NCBI GenBank assembly: GCA_003194525.1
Contig: NBIV01000206.1
Span: 1-64,000 of the forward strand
Reading direction: 5' to 3'
Length of the DNA: 64,000 nt
From: Gracilariopsis chorda
Lineage: Eukaryota > Rhodophyta > Florideophyceae > Gracilariales > Gracilariaceae
This document shows, piece after piece, positions 19,037-32,092 of the stretch. Every line of letters starts with the position of its first letter. Position 1 is the first letter of the stretch. Made by a program: the position numbers and the translations under genes. The notes beneath the pieces were generated by a model that saw only the letters and a program-made list of their open reading frames with translations, ran no database searches and was not told where the DNA came from.

Positions 19037-20119
19037 TGTCAACACCCCCACTCTTCATGATTTGCTCATGTATTAGGGGGATGTTGTTGACTGACGGGAG
19101 GCGTTGCGGCACAAGTTTGCTTTGCACGCCCCCGTTTGCGCATGCAAAACCCCCATTTGGCGCAACGCCTCCCTACCAGTAAAAACATTTAGCAGCAGCA
19201 GCAGCAACGCGTTCAGTTAAATGGCTGCTGCTGCTGCATGTTGAATGTGCTATGGCTGCTGAATGGCTTGCAATAAAATAAAATTGTAGTGCCTGCCACT
19301 CAGCAGCTACACCAGCTGTTCATTCAAACACGTGGTAAATTGCACTGCGCCATTCCAACACGTGGCAAATTGCACTGTGCCAGTGCAGTGTATGCTGACG
19401 TTTCATTGCAGACATGCCTGCAACAGACATATATACTGCACTGGCGCAGTGCCAAATGAATCTCGCTTGCTGACCGTAACCACTATTTTGCATCCTATTC
19501 AGGCTTAGGCAATAGCACAGTGTCGTAACCTTTTGGTACTTTGGGCACTGTTTGCTGGCCTGGGACCTAGGCAAGGCCGAGCTTGTGTGCAATTCGCCAC
19601 AACAGTAACCCACTAAGTACCACGGATCTGGGTAAGCTCAGATGCTCCTCTGTGGTATACTGGTCTTTTGACAGCGATCAGGAAGTCTGAAGGTTTCCCG
19701 GACCTAATACCAGCTTTCTTTGCAGAGTCCGGGGTGGCCGCCGTGTCGTACCTCTTGCGGCCAGAAAGCACACTTCGGTGTGTGAGTGTGTGTGAGTAAA
19801 GGCAGACCAATCTTTACAACCGAACGCGGGATAAACATCAAACGGCTTGAAACCCGGCTGGGCACACTCCGCCCGTCATAATCCAACAGGAGTGTGTCGA
19901 GAGTCTCTGTGCTGCGCACGACTGCATCGGGTAAATATAAGTCTTGCAGCAATTTTTTAATTGCTCATGCAACTAAGCCCGGTGGATGCAACGCAACAAA
20001 CTGCAACAAGTTTTTCACTTTCAATTTTTTGTTTTACTGGGAACTATTCTGGAACACTGGCAAATTTTTTAACTGTTGAAAAACATAGAATTGCTTTTTT
20101 CTTTTCTTTGGTAAATTTG

Positions 20120-21780
20120 AATAAGAAGAGGGGGGCGACGCCTGAACTCCGGTGACGTCCGATCTAACGCGGGAGGTGCCAGGGACAATTCTGGAGGTGC
20201 CAGGTTGAACGCAGGCGGTGCAAGGCAAAACGCTGGTGGTCGTCGCGTCGGCAGTGGTGGAGCACGGGCAGGAGCTGGAAGACCTCGAAGAGTATTACCT
20301 CCTCCAGTTCCAGATGAGTTGGGAGTACGTGAGAGCGGAGCGCACGTTCAAGGACCTATTGTTCTAGCGGTAGAAGAAAACGAAATTACTCCTGCACCTA
20401 CTTCGGTTGCCGCTGCAGATAGAACAAACGCCGCTGGAACCGGTGGGTCCATTGCCACAGGTCTACCAACTTCTTGCCCAATTCCTAGATTTTTGGAGTT
20501 TGTGAGAGGCCTTCCAAGTCACATTCTATCGCCTACAATGCCTCCCCCTCTCCCACCGATGCTTGCAGAACAGGTGCCTGTTGCAATGGAAGTGGAAGAA
20601 AAGGGGATGAGATCATCCCTGCTCTTTCACGGCCACCGCTGTCATCACCGCCACCACAGCAGCCTGCTCTGCCACAAGCTCAACAAGAGTAAGAACAGAT
20701 GCCAGTCCCAATGGAAGTGGACGAGGATGAGATCACCCCGGCTCCCTCACACCCACCGCCGCAACCTGCACTGCCACAAGCTGACCAGGAAGAACTACAA
20801 GTGCCCATTCCGATGGAGGTGGAGGAGGGTGAGATCACACCGGCTCCCTCACACCAGCCGCAGTATCAGTCACAGCAACAGCTTGATACAACGACCATGC
20901 ATTGTGCTGGACTTCCGGATCGAGGACTGTATCGCGTGTACTTTGCGTGGGATACGGCGGCTGATGGAGCTTGGAATGATCCATCCATCCATGCAAGCGT
21001 TCCAGAGGTTGAGACGCTTTCCATTGCGGGTCAAAGGCGATGCAGAAGATGCAGCGAGCACGCACACATGCTCTCCTCCTGCCCGCACCCGGACTCAATA
21101 TTGAGAAATCATAGCTGCAAGTACTGCCGATGCGTTTGCTTGGCAAAGAGACCAATGAAGTGTGCTGTGGAATGAAAAGAATGTCAGGGTGGGGCGTCAC
21201 GTTCCGCAGAAGGCATAGCAGTGAGTTGTTTTGCAGTCTTTATAGCCTGAGAGCCTTTCACAGCCATTTTATCAACTTGAATACGCTCTTTGCTACGGCG
21301 CAAGCGTTCATGGACATGTCGTATGTGACAGGGGGCGGTCCCTCCTTTCTGAGACTTGAGGGAAACGCAGCTCTCGCTCTACCCACGCAGAACCAGTACA
21401 ACACGCGCTACAGCTTTCTGTGTGGTACTGGTCCGCCTCCCTTGGATCCCTCTCACTATACGCGTGCCAATCTGCGTGCGTTCATTCAAGAAATCAACGT
21501 ACGAAACATCGTGCCCAAGTTTTACGATGTGATCCAGCCCAAACCAGACGTGGTGCGAGCGGTACCGATCCATGCTTAGCACGCAACAACCACAAAATGC
21601 AAATATCGCCGTCGATATCAGCATGCAGCCAGCAAAATAGGGAATAGTCGTACGTGGTTACGAAGGAACCCGAAGTGCCACAGTCAGAGTTCATTACGCA
21701 GGTGCTGGGCCTCTCCCTGAAGATGCTCCTGGTGGGGGGCCAACCATGATGAGAACTCTGGTCGTGGATCCGACTAGCCT
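20120..21780 (+). pseudogene. ORF1-like region of the decayed Helitron A
   Basis: It matches the 538-aa protein of the intact copy: GGARQNAGGRRVGSGG repeats, the acidic/proline repeats, the zinc knuckle (CRRCSEHAHMLSSC) and the region ahead of Rep, in at least three frames, without the ATG at the matching place (the sequence reads AAT AAG). Near 21720 the frame runs on through the point where the intact copy has its ORF1 stop (PEDAPGGGPTMMRTLVVD) into ORF2 sequence, which bears on how the transposase is organised. Confidence 0.8.
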
Positions 21781-24700
21781 GTACTGAGTGGATTCTCAAG
21801 TACCGCGCTTGGTAGAAGGAACCATAACAGAAGAGCATGCCATAGTGATGGCTGCTGCTGATGCTAATGCTGGAGACGGGGCGACTGCGAATGCCGCAAA
21901 CAATGCGCAAGTGCGGTCCGCCTTCTAAAACTGGCATCCAAAATGGCAGAGAAAGGCAATTTCTCTCTTTTCTACCCGTACAGCGATCAGCACGAACCGT
22001 TTGACATCGGCGTGTTTCTGGAGGCAAAGAAATCAACACAGCAAATCTCAGGTCTCAGAGTCAACGAGTGGAAGCTTCGAACGCTCACCTGGGCTGAGAA
22101 CGGGAAGAGACGACTGTACTCAGACAACATCCTTCTGAACAGTAGACCGTTGATGCAGATGTGCATGCTTCGCACCCACAAAAACATTGAGGACATGCGA
22201 CTACGCCTCATGGAAAGAGAACAACGGGCACGCATGGTACAAGAGCAAGAAATGCTGCAAGCACAACAGCAAACCGGTCACGTGCCACAGTCCCAGATGG
22301 CGCAAATGGGACGCATCTTTTTGCCCGATAACTCGGTCAAATCAGCAGCATACTGGAAAAAAAAGCGCATGGATTTACATGCGATAGTGGCGCGGAGAGG
22401 ACCGCCTTCTGTGTTCATTAAAATCACCATGAACATCTGTCGAGAGGACATCCAGCGCCTTGGAATGGACGTCACCAATCGTGGCGCATTTACGGCACAA
22501 AGTAACCGCCCTCGACCGTTTGAACGACTGGATCTGATTGCAAGGGTGTACAACCAGTACGCCAATGACTTCATGAAAGACTTGGAGAAGAACTCGGAGC
22601 ACATCTTCGGAATGAAGTGCCTGCGGCTTGCATCAAAGTTTGAGTTTCAAGAGCGCAATTTGCCTCATCAACACATGCTCGTGTGGCTCGAAGGAGGCGT
22701 GATTGAAGACGTTGATGTGATTGAAGAGCTCATTCGTGCAGAAACTCCCCTTCCAGGCGAAGACGACGCGTTGTGTGCCCTCATTCTTTCCATGCACAGG
22801 CACTGCCACTCCACCTATTGTCGGAATCGCGCTGGTTGGTACAAGTTTGGATACGACAGCAACATGATTGTCCCGGAGACGTACATTGAAGAAAGCACGA
22901 ATTGCGTGATTTACTGCAGAAGAAGGCAAGAAGACCTCAAGATTGTGCCGTACAACCCAAATCTGACCAAGACGTACCACTCTCATATCAACGTAGAACG
23001 CACGCAAGGAGGGGGTGCAGTGGCTTATCCAATGACGTACGCGTTTAAGCAGCCCAAAGCTCAGGAGGTCGTGCTCAATGCGAGTGGTGCTAATGAGACA
23101 GGCACACACAACGAGCAGCAACAACAGCCGCAGGTGCAGAACGACATTCGTGCATACATGCGAGCACGTGTGGTGGGCGCTGTCAATGCAGCTTGGAGAA
23201 TTTTCGAGTTTCGACATGTTCACATCGTACCAAAAGTAGAGCGACTGGCCATTCACTTGGAAGGAGAGCGCACATTTCTGCTGAGAGGTCCAAAAAAGCT
23301 CTTTTCTGCATCACAGCCGTCTACACTGGAGAGATACTTGGCAGGGCCCGAAGCAGACGCAAATCTCGACTACCTTTCGTACTTTGGAAAAGTGCGATTG
23401 TATCGCACGCTAACTGCCCGCGTGATTAACCAATACCACGAAGACAGCACCCAGGTGAGCACAGACAACTGCGATCCGCCCATGTACGTGGTAGAGCGCA
23501 TGGACGACGAGCAGTGCGTCGGAAGGATCAGAGGTGTTTCACCTTCGGACATTGATCTCTTTGCTCTGCGCTTGCTGCTCATGAATCACGGCTCGAGCTC
23601 TTATGAAGACCCAAGGACTTTCAACGTACAGCAGTATGGAACGTATCGTGAAACTGCAATTGTAAGCGGACTGCTCGCGGACCGATCCTAGTTTGATAAT
23701 CAAGAAGCAGGGCAGATCTACAGCAAGTCCTCCGAGCTACGTCTGGTTGTCACACTATACCAACAAGGCACAGACCCAGAGAAAATGGCCGTAGAAAACT
23801 GGGAGGCGCTTTGTAGCGACATACATACAGGAGATGAGCAGCAACGAAAGCAAGAAATGTATCGACGCGTGGTGGAGATCTCAGACAGGCATGGAGGACG
23901 ATTGCTTCGCGATTACAGCTTCTTATCGCAACACTTACAGCAGAATAATGCAGCATTGACTGAGGCAAAACGAGCTACAACAAATCGAGACGCCCGAGTA
24001 GTGCCAAAATTGTCAAGGTACGCCACCTTAAAACCTCGCCGAATACAAGTCATTGGAACCGTCATTGCCGCATTGCGACAACGACAGGCGCTGCAGGAGC
24101 GAACAAGCACTCCTGAAAATGTGTTCTTTGTGCAAGGATCCGCAGGAGCCGGAAGGAAATACGTGCTCAACCTCCTTCGTGATATAGCAGAGTCGGGAAA
24201 AATGCTCGCCGAAATGACTGCTACAACAGGCATTGCAGCTTTGTTGTACGAAGGTGGCTGCACTTTACATAGCCTGCTCGGACTGGGTGTAGCTGATAGG
24301 GACAGAACAAGCAGCACTACAGCCAATTTGTCAAAGGGTCCCCGATCTCAACGTGCAGAACTGCTACGCGAAATACAACTGCTCGTCTTGGATGAGGCTT
24401 CCCTGCTCTCACGAAAGCTTTTCGAACTCATGGATGCGTTGGTCAAAGATCTTCGCTGCAGTGGAATGAAAAAACCGCCTCCGTTTCAGAGCATGACCAT
24501 AGTTTTATCAGGCGACTACTCCCAGCTGCTTCCAGTGGTACCGCAGGTCTACATGGAGGCCGAGCAAAGTAGAAATGTGAGACGAGTGTACACAAATATT
24601 GTCAATGAATTGCCGTGGAAGAGTGATCTGTAGACATTGTGCTCGGTTCAAGTGCTGTACCTCACCGAACAAGTACGCCAAGCCCATGATCCGGCATTTT

Positions 24701-25530
24701 CATCGCTGTTGCGTTCCATTGCACGCAAAAAATTATCCAATAACGCTCCACTACCACTCCGATCTACCGGTGGCATTTAAACTGCCTACCAATTCCTGTG
24801 GAAGTAGCTCACAACACGACGCAAGGAGGATGTGGATCTCATTAAAATGCTCATTGCCTCCACAAATCAGTTGGTCGATGAACACAATGGGGCAGCGCTG
24901 GATCTGTTTCCTGGTGAAGGTTTCAATCTTCGGGAAGCTACAAAGGTGCAACCTGACCGTGTACTGAACTCAGAGCCCGACGTCACCAATAACTTTGTTC
25001 CCGAGTTTGCATATCCGTATGCACCTACTGGAGTACCACCTCATAACTTGGATTTGAAGGTTGGTGTGCCAGTTATGGTCATTCGGAACGTGCTGCATCC
25101 CGCTGTGGTCAATGGAAAGCTGTTCGTAGTCGTGCGTGTCGATCAGTTTACGATGCAGGGGGCTCGATTCGACGAGAACGGACAGGTGCTTGAACGACAG
25201 CTCCTGTATCGTATCGACTTCGAGTTTTCTTTCGCAGACACTTGCATGATTCGAAGGCAGTTCCCCATTCGTCTTGTGTTTGCAGCTACCGTTCAAAAAG
25301 GACAGGGAAAGACGTTGGATGGCTTGGTTGTGGATGTGCGATCCAACTTCCTCTGCGCCGGTCAGTTGTATGTCACATTGTCGCGCGTTCGAAGGAACGA
25401 CCATGTGCTGCTCCTGCATGACCCGCAGCCTAGATCAGCGAATGCGCACACAATTCATCCCATGTCTGCGGCCATCGCCAACCCAGTGCTGCCTGAAGCC
25501 ATTCAGTTCTACATCCCTCCCCAACCATAA
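21755..25530 (+). pseudogene. Rep-helicase pseudogene of the decayed Helitron A
   Basis: Long open stretches at 21943-23691 and 23785-24633 cover Rep and the start of the helicase; 24832-25530 covers the helicase C-terminus. The HUH site reads H-Q-H (LPHQHMLVWL, near 22665) and the tyrosine motif YPMTY (near 23030). Walker A is altered to GSAGAGRK. Nonsense codons include those at 24631-24633 and 24778-24780. Much sequence is still close to the intact copy (for example 23070-23280 is nearly the same), so decay is moderate or gene conversion has occurred. Confidence 0.85.
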
Positions 25531-25680
25531 TCATATTACTTGCGTTCTTCATTCATTGAATTAAACTATTTGCTTTTCTGCTTTTGCTTTCTCCACCCTT
25601 TTTTTTCGTTTTCACGGCTGTTTATCACTCCTCCACCGCGCCGTGCAGTGCCGCTCGCGGCCCAATTCCGCTTCCTCTTT

Positions 25681-26144
25681 TCTCTCCACTATAAGTATTT
25701 ATACGCGTATGAGGGGGGTGTTCTTGATTGAATGGAGGCGTTGCGCCACAAAATCGTCTGGCACGCCCCTGTTTGCGCATCCAAAACGCCCATTTGGCGC
25801 AACGCCTCCCTAATATTTAAAACATTCAGCAGCAGCAGCATGAGCAAAGCTTGCTGCTTACTGGCTGGCACTTTCATAATAACTACAGTGGCAGCCAGTT
25901 ACAAAAAGCAACATGTCACGCTTTCTCATCATTGGCTGGCACTGCAGTCAATTTAGGCACCTAAACACAAACCCCTACGGCTCCACATACTCTACATGCC
26001 GCGGCGCCCCGTGGTTCCACGAGCGCTATTGCAAGCGCAAGCCAGCAAAGTGCTCGGAGAGCCTCCGAACGCTACTAAATACACAAAGCTACAAAACCAA
26101 CGCGGTGGGCAGCGCCACCCACGGCCGAAGTCCGTTTCCACTTG
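25681..26144 (+). mobile_element. Single short Helitron unit, diverged
   Basis: A 464-bp unit with the TATAAG-type 5' end and the AAACA-rich extra segment, ending CTTG at 26141-26144 after a mutated hairpin (GGCCGAAGTCC). It directly follows the decayed long copy and is followed by family B copy 2, the same order of parts as at 16691-19036. Confidence 0.8.
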
Positions 26145-26518
26145 CCTAGTCTAACTAAGGATTTGTACGACAACGACCTTCGCACCCCTTAAAAAATCAG
26201 TTAAATGCACGATTTCGTTTTTTGGCGCAAACTGCGCCAGCAGCCAAAATCTTGCTTCACGTTCATTTTTTGAGTTTTTTGGTTCGCCAACTTTTTGCGC
26301 CAATGATAATCAAACGTTTTCGAAAACCAAAACGTTTCATTTCCAGGTTTCTGACCGCTCAAGCTCCGGCCCTACCACTCCCTGCAGGTAAGATGCAGAC
26401 GTCACAACTGCAGGAGAGAATGGTAGGGCGGCGCTACCACTCTTTCCCGCAGGCAAGATGTAGACGTCACAACTGCAGGAAAGAGTGGTAGGGCCGAAGG
26501 CCCCTCTTACCCTTATGT
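26145..26518 (+). repeat. Family B hairpin-rich repeat, copy 2
   Basis: It begins CTAGTCTAACTAAGG right after a family A terminus and matches copy 1 through the same chain of hairpins. It has one opening block, not two, but two tandem copies of the CTGCAG fold-back (about 26375-26430 and 26437-26494), each with long arms; the second pairs CTACCACTCTTTCC with its complement. It ends with GGGCC-GAA-GGCCC near 26490-26506. The fold-backs resemble those used by snap-back elements. Confidence 0.65.
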
Positions 26519-27018
26519 ACAGTTTAACGATAAATAACGATCTTTTTCCCATATCTGAAAGCACTGCAAACGCTTTTGCGCTCACAAATCTTCTGTAAGA
26601 ATTTGCCTTTACCGAGGGCATGGACTTACGCTCTCTCCGAAGGTTTTGTGATATTCTACTGGGAAGGGCGTGAAATAGTGTAGAACATACATCCGGTGGT
26701 CTCCATGTAGAGAAAACAATAGATGTGCATCGATATGCAGGCGTCTGATATCATAAAACACCAGATCAAACATTCGCAATTCAAAAATACCATATTTTTT
26801 TTCTAGGCAATAAATGCAATTGTTTAGTCTCCATGTTAGAATAAAACTAATAAACTAGTAAGCCCTGTGCAATCGAGTTAATTTTTTTCTTGTATTTCCA
26901 GCCTTTCTGAAATTAGTGGCGGGGTATAAACCATGAAATAGTACCTATTTGATAATGTAACTATTTTTCCACTAAAACACTTATCATCACCGAACAAAAA
27001 TTGTCTTTAAATAAAGCA
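26519..27018. other. Unassigned A/T-rich stretch
   Basis: About 500 bp with higher A/T content than the Helitron arrays, poly-T runs and no convincing reading frame, RNA gene or repeat. It may be host spacer between family B copy 2 and the 3' end of the minus-strand Helitron. Confidence 0.4.
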
Positions 27019-27203
27019 CAAGTGGCCCCACTGCGTGCTTCGTACGCGTTAAGCAGTGAAAGAAGCAATCGGGAAAAAGGAGTATTTGAGTAGCATGTTT
27101 TGGGTAATGGGTTTGTAGAATGCAAGTATTTTTGGGGAGTAGTATTGAAGAAATAAAGAAAAAGATAAGAAAAATGAAGTATAATTTAACCTATCAATTT
27201 ATT

Positions 27204-30200
27204 CTACGAATGAACTTCGCTGTATACTAAATTATTAGTGTACGTGCTAACGGCAGTAAGACAGGCCAAGATGTTGGACGGGTTGGTCCGCCGAGAAAAC
27301 GCGACGTACCGCTGGCCAAGCGTGAAACAGCCATCACGCAAATCCAGTCCGATGCGACCACTATACGACTGACCTTGTGCCTGATTGGTAGTGATGGCAA
27401 AACAGACACGTACTGAAAACTGGGTTCGAGTGATGTTGGAAACTGAAACGTTGTCGTCTCCGGGTCCACATGGCATGCGCAGCACCCATAGTGCGTTGCT
27501 GCGATTTACTCCAGAAGCGATTCGAGGGAACAATACGTTGATTTGCATATCTTTTACGGTGTAGATGGCACCATTTACGTGGCCTTTGAGGGATCCAAGT
27601 TATGAAGAAGCAGAAACATAAAGCTCTTTTCTACTTTGAGACGGTGGTCTGGCAGCACTGACCCATCAGTCACATTTTTGAGCATCTCGACAGGGTACTC
27701 CAGCGCGCACAGAACCTTCCTCGTCACTGACTTTGTCCACACTAAGGAAAGTGCGATACGCTCCAGGTATCATGGGGCGTACATAGTAGTTGAATTCTGG
27801 AGCCAATATTTCCATGCTGCTATAATCACTGTTGAGGTTAGCCAATCCGCATCTACGTATATTTGTGCGATACCATCAAACAACTTACGGACCATGGTGC
27901 AGAACGACTCTAAACCTCGTACGGACTCTAGCTGGGTAAAGGGGTGCTTTTGTGGGACAGTTCATAGCAACCGTCTCTCTCCAGTCTGCAAGAGAGTTTT
28001 TGGAAACTGCAGTGCCTGCTTTGTTACTGTGCGGTCTCGACAGAGCGCAGAAAGTCGCATATTCTCAGCCAATCTAAAGTTGCAAGGGTGAGAAAAACGA
28101 CTTGAACGATGGATGCCTGCGTTGAAGATCACCTATCGAGAGCCGCCACGAACAACGAGAAGAATCTGCCAAACATTACCTGAAAGCAATATGAACTTGC
28201 CTCCAAACGGGAACTGCGAGCACGTTATTTCACGAATAATGCGTTCTACAGTTTCCACGCAGAAGCGATGAGACACTACGACCTCGTCCCAGATAATGAG
28301 GTCGACGTTCTTGATCCGATTGGCCAGGTGGGAGTTGACTGGAATGTTTCACGTGCTCTCAGGGGTCGCTGGGGTGGGAATTCTGAACATCGAGTGGGCC
28401 GGTCGACCATCCCCTAAGCAGTGTGGCTGTTACAGCAGACGTGGCTACCGTAAGGAAGGACTTCCCACGAAGCCGTAGCGTAGTCTGAATTGCCTTGGAG
28501 ATGAAATTCTTCGAGGTTCCACCGGGAACATCGAAGGAGAAGACTCGAGTGGACAGCTTTGTTGCCGTAGAAGAACCAACAAGACCATGCAAGCTCTCCG
28601 TGGAAATGCCAGAAAGGATGGCCCACACGACGGTATTGAACGCGAGATGCTGACGTTCATTGAATAGAGGGAGCTTGCACAGATTCTTGCAGCTCCGAAT
28701 GGATTTGATGCGGAGACCCAGGTGTAGCGCGCAGTTCCGGTAAATCTTCCATCGGTTTCGGGAGACCATATGTGGACAGAGACGTCAATCTGCCACTCAT
28801 TTCTTGCAGTGCCTTTTGCACCTCTAACAGAAAATAGTAGCTGGCTCTTTCCTCCTCGGCCAGTGCCTGCACTATGCCGCAATGTCGAGCGCATATATCC
28901 TGCAGGAACATCGAAAGATGCTGCTCCGACAGAAAACCGGGCTCCGACGGCTCGCAGTAAAGCAAGATGGTAGCAAACAAATGAGAAAGCCGAAAAAATG
29001 AGGAGCGAAACTCATTGCATAGTGCGCGTCTCCAATCGCTTTTGTTAGCGAGAAGCCCCTTCTTGCGGCAGGCCTCTCTGAAGCTACTACACCGCTGACC
29101 ATCCACGGTGCGAAGATTCTGAAAGGAAGTGGCACCCGCTGTGTGGGTCAAGAGTAAGCGGAGGTAGTACTGCTCACCCTCTCTTGGACCGGCAGTGTAA
29201 ATGCGCCCACCTACATGCGCACCGCTGCCAGTGAAGTCATATAGATCGGCTGCAGCGGCCGCTGAGGAGGACTTGGGCTGGCTTCGAGACACCAAACGAC
29301 GTCGGATACATACACGCGGCTTCCAGCATTTGTTTGATTTGTTTCAAGTAAAGTACCTCAGGAACTGGGCATAAGGGATATGCTATGCATCGTGGTACTT
29401 TTGGTTGGCCACCAACCACTCAGTCATCTTGGTTCCGGCCCGCTCTTTTTTAGCACCAGAGTGCTCGTTGCCGTTCCGGAAGAACACCGTATGGTGATGT
29501 TCCAAGTGTACTTCAAGCGGCACTACGCGTGGATTGCGATCGACAATGTCGAACGCAAGCAACCGCCACACTGCTTCGGAGGCTGACACATACCGTTCGT
29601 CCTAGAAGTTCTGGATCTCGTCATGGCTTCCGTTCTCATCTACAATCTCCATGGTGACTCTGTCGGAACCCTTGCACACATACTTGAAGAGGTACTTGAT
29701 ACCGCCAAGTCGCGATACGCATAGCTCAACGTTGATGTGGCATGAAAACCGGTGGAGAAGCTCTGGGCAATGTGGAACCACCCACGAATTGTCCAACGTC
29801 ACTACGCGCTGTCGACGGCCGACACTGCAGCTTTTTTTCCACAGACACTCCGCCCTCGGAAGGAGCGCCTGGTCGGTAGCTGACGTAGTACTCATTCTCA
29901 AGCCGTGCAGTTTCGGAGCGAAACGGCTTCGGAAAGTGCTTCAAGCATGTGAGCTCGCGCATGCACAGCACTGACCGGTTGCCTGCACCGCACGGAGTGT
30001 TAATCATGTGCTTGAGCACCAACTCCTGTAAGGTGGCGTTGGAGGAAAAATGAATCCCAGCTGAGATGAGCTCTTCAATGTGAGCAGGGTCTCGGAGCTG
30101 CTGCTTTGCAATTTTGTTGAGGAAGAGGATAATGTGCGCGTGCGGTGGGCCTCGCTTTTGGAACTCGATTGCCCGCACGTGAGCAAGAACGGCTCCAAAG

Positions 30201-32092
30201 AACTGTTCATCAATGACAAACAACATCAAGGCTTTCATCTTGAGACGAAACACTCAAGCACAAAGATCGGGTCGATCGGGAGCGCGCTGACCATCGAACA
30301 GTGCCCTAGTGATCTCAGGACAGTTCGGATTGCACTTCATCGTGAGAATGATATCGGGGTGCCCAATGGTGTTGGATATGGCGATGATGTCGTGCAATTG
30401 CTGTCTCATGTATCGATCACCTCCTACAAATTTGGAGGGAAACAAGAACAGTCGTCCAGCGCGAACAGCATCGGCCTCATCCACGCCCAGCAGAGAGTCA
30501 CCCAGGCTCTCCCGCAGGGATTTATAATCCGCAGCTCGAAGTCTCTCCTGGTTGTGTCGTAAGTAAGACAAACGCTCCGACTCAACCTTGCAGAAGTGGT
30601 CAACCATGTACTGCTGGAAGAGCCGTTTGCCACGTAGAATCGTACTGAACTCGGTCGGTCTCTCGAAAAGCTGCCACGAATAATACATCAGCGGAGTCAC
30701 CTTCTTCTCTCGCGAGGCGTTTGGTCCGCAATACCTCATCTCAGGGTGCCATCCGTCCTGGCCACATGGGAACAAAAGAACGTAGCTCAAGGGATCTTAC
30801 GATCTGTGACTGACGGGGATAGTGTCCAGCACCTCATCACCATTTACAGTCAGCTCTCCACGCCTACGCACAACAATATCGCGCGTCCCAATCTCGCCTT
30901 CCTCATTCCCTGGAATGATGGCGGCTACTTGCGACGCCTCGGGCTCGTTGTAGCGACGAACATGCTCACAGCGGGGCCGTCTATCAGCATGAATCACCAT
31001 ATGATACGTAATTGCTGGCGTATCGGTGATAGCCCACTGACGCAGGTTGCAGAATATCTGCACGTATGGATTGCCCGTTTGCAGCATGGCTGCCAACTCA
31101 GACAGCAGTTACGGTTGGAGGCCGGGCAGCAACCACGCTCGCCTCGCAGACTGCGCGTTATAGTCGGTTCCATGGATGTATACAGACAGAAATGTGGGCT
31201 GGACACCCTGAGCGGGAATGAGCGGACCCATTTAGTGATAGATCTGTCCCTGCATGGTTATCTTAGGATTTAAGGTAGAGTCCGGTAAACCACGGCTCAT
31301 CCAGTTGGCCTTGACGGAAGCCATAGACGTAACTGTGTCGTAGGCACGGATCTCAGCACGAAAGTGGTTATCTAGGGGCCCAGTCCCAGTCAGCAGTTGA
31401 CGAAGAAGAGGTGGAGGCTGCAGAAGTGCAGGGAAGCTGAGATGCTCTTTTGCGCAGCACTGCGAGAAAAGCAGGTTCCGGCGAGAGCTGTTCAACACTC
31501 TCTCCTCTCTGAAGTGCAGTGATTTGAAGAAGAGGCACTCGACATGCATGAGAACAAGGCCCATGTAGCCACTGTCATCGACATTATCCGAGTCAAACAA
31601 TCGACAGGTGACATTTCGGCTCTCGCGCTGAGCATGAAGACGATGTTGTCGATCAGCTGTGCTCTCAAGCTCTCATGATGCCCGTCTAGATGTTCTTTCA
31701 GAGTGCCGGCGAGAATGTTCAGCAGCAGGGTCATCCTGTTGCCTTGCAGCACGATGGGCGTTACGATCGTTTGCCTGACGATTTTCGCGATTATCTGGCG
31801 TCTCTGAAGCTCGTGCCAAAGCAGTGGCTGTACGGTCGGCCTCACGAACGTCATCAGTGTGCGCAGTGGAAGCTGTAGCTCTTCTTCTTCGCGCACGTTC
31901 CCTATCAGCTGCTCTTCGTGCTTCACGCTGTTCCTCAGTTTCATTTGCCCTACGTATGGCTGCTCGCTCTCTATCACGACGTCTCCTCTCTGCCTGTTGC
32001 TCACTGGACTCTGCTCGACGTCTTGCAGCAGTACGTTGACGGTTCAGCTCACGTGTCGCATCGCCTGAGGCACTGGGCTGAGTTGGAGGCAT
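27204..32092 (-). pseudogene. Family C Helitron Rep-helicase, broken
   Basis: Domains in order on the minus strand: basic Arg/Glu-rich N-terminus (32092-31673, starting MPPTQPS), zinc-like CC region (about 31600-31230, FSQCCAKEHLSFPALLQPPPLL), a segment with EASQVAAIIPG (31096-30797), LLFPCGQDGWHPE and the Rep core (30790-30254), HUH site PHAHI (H-A-H at 30143-30135), tyrosine motif KYLFKYVCKG (about 29697-29678), linker (29420-28660) and helicase (28890-27204) ending near INKAQGQS-like sequence. The parts lie in several frames with stops, so no full protein is made. The active-site motifs HAH and YxxxY are still readable. Confidence 0.85.

Larger units (their letters stand above)
19037..25680 (+). 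mobile_element. Helitron A, long decayed copy (about 6.64 kb)
   Basis: It starts near 19037 with a slightly altered end (TGTCAACACCCCC), keeps the 5' stem, CAG/CTG block, one and a half iterons, UUCG hairpin leader and TATA-like site, and ends at a CTTT version of the terminus with a damaged second hairpin (near 25655-25680). Its gene regions run parallel to those of the intact copy but carry several frame changes and stops. It is older than the intact copy and closest to the deleted copy at 16691-18672. Confidence 0.8.

Noticed and set aside
26519-27018. Host gene in the A/T-rich spacer
   Set aside because: No frame of useful length, no splice-bounded exon that I can support and no RNA gene signature.
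31859-32068. Plus-strand Ser/Cys-rich frames over the family C N-terminus
   Set aside because: They are shadows of the Arg/Glu-rich Helitron N-terminus on the opposite strand.
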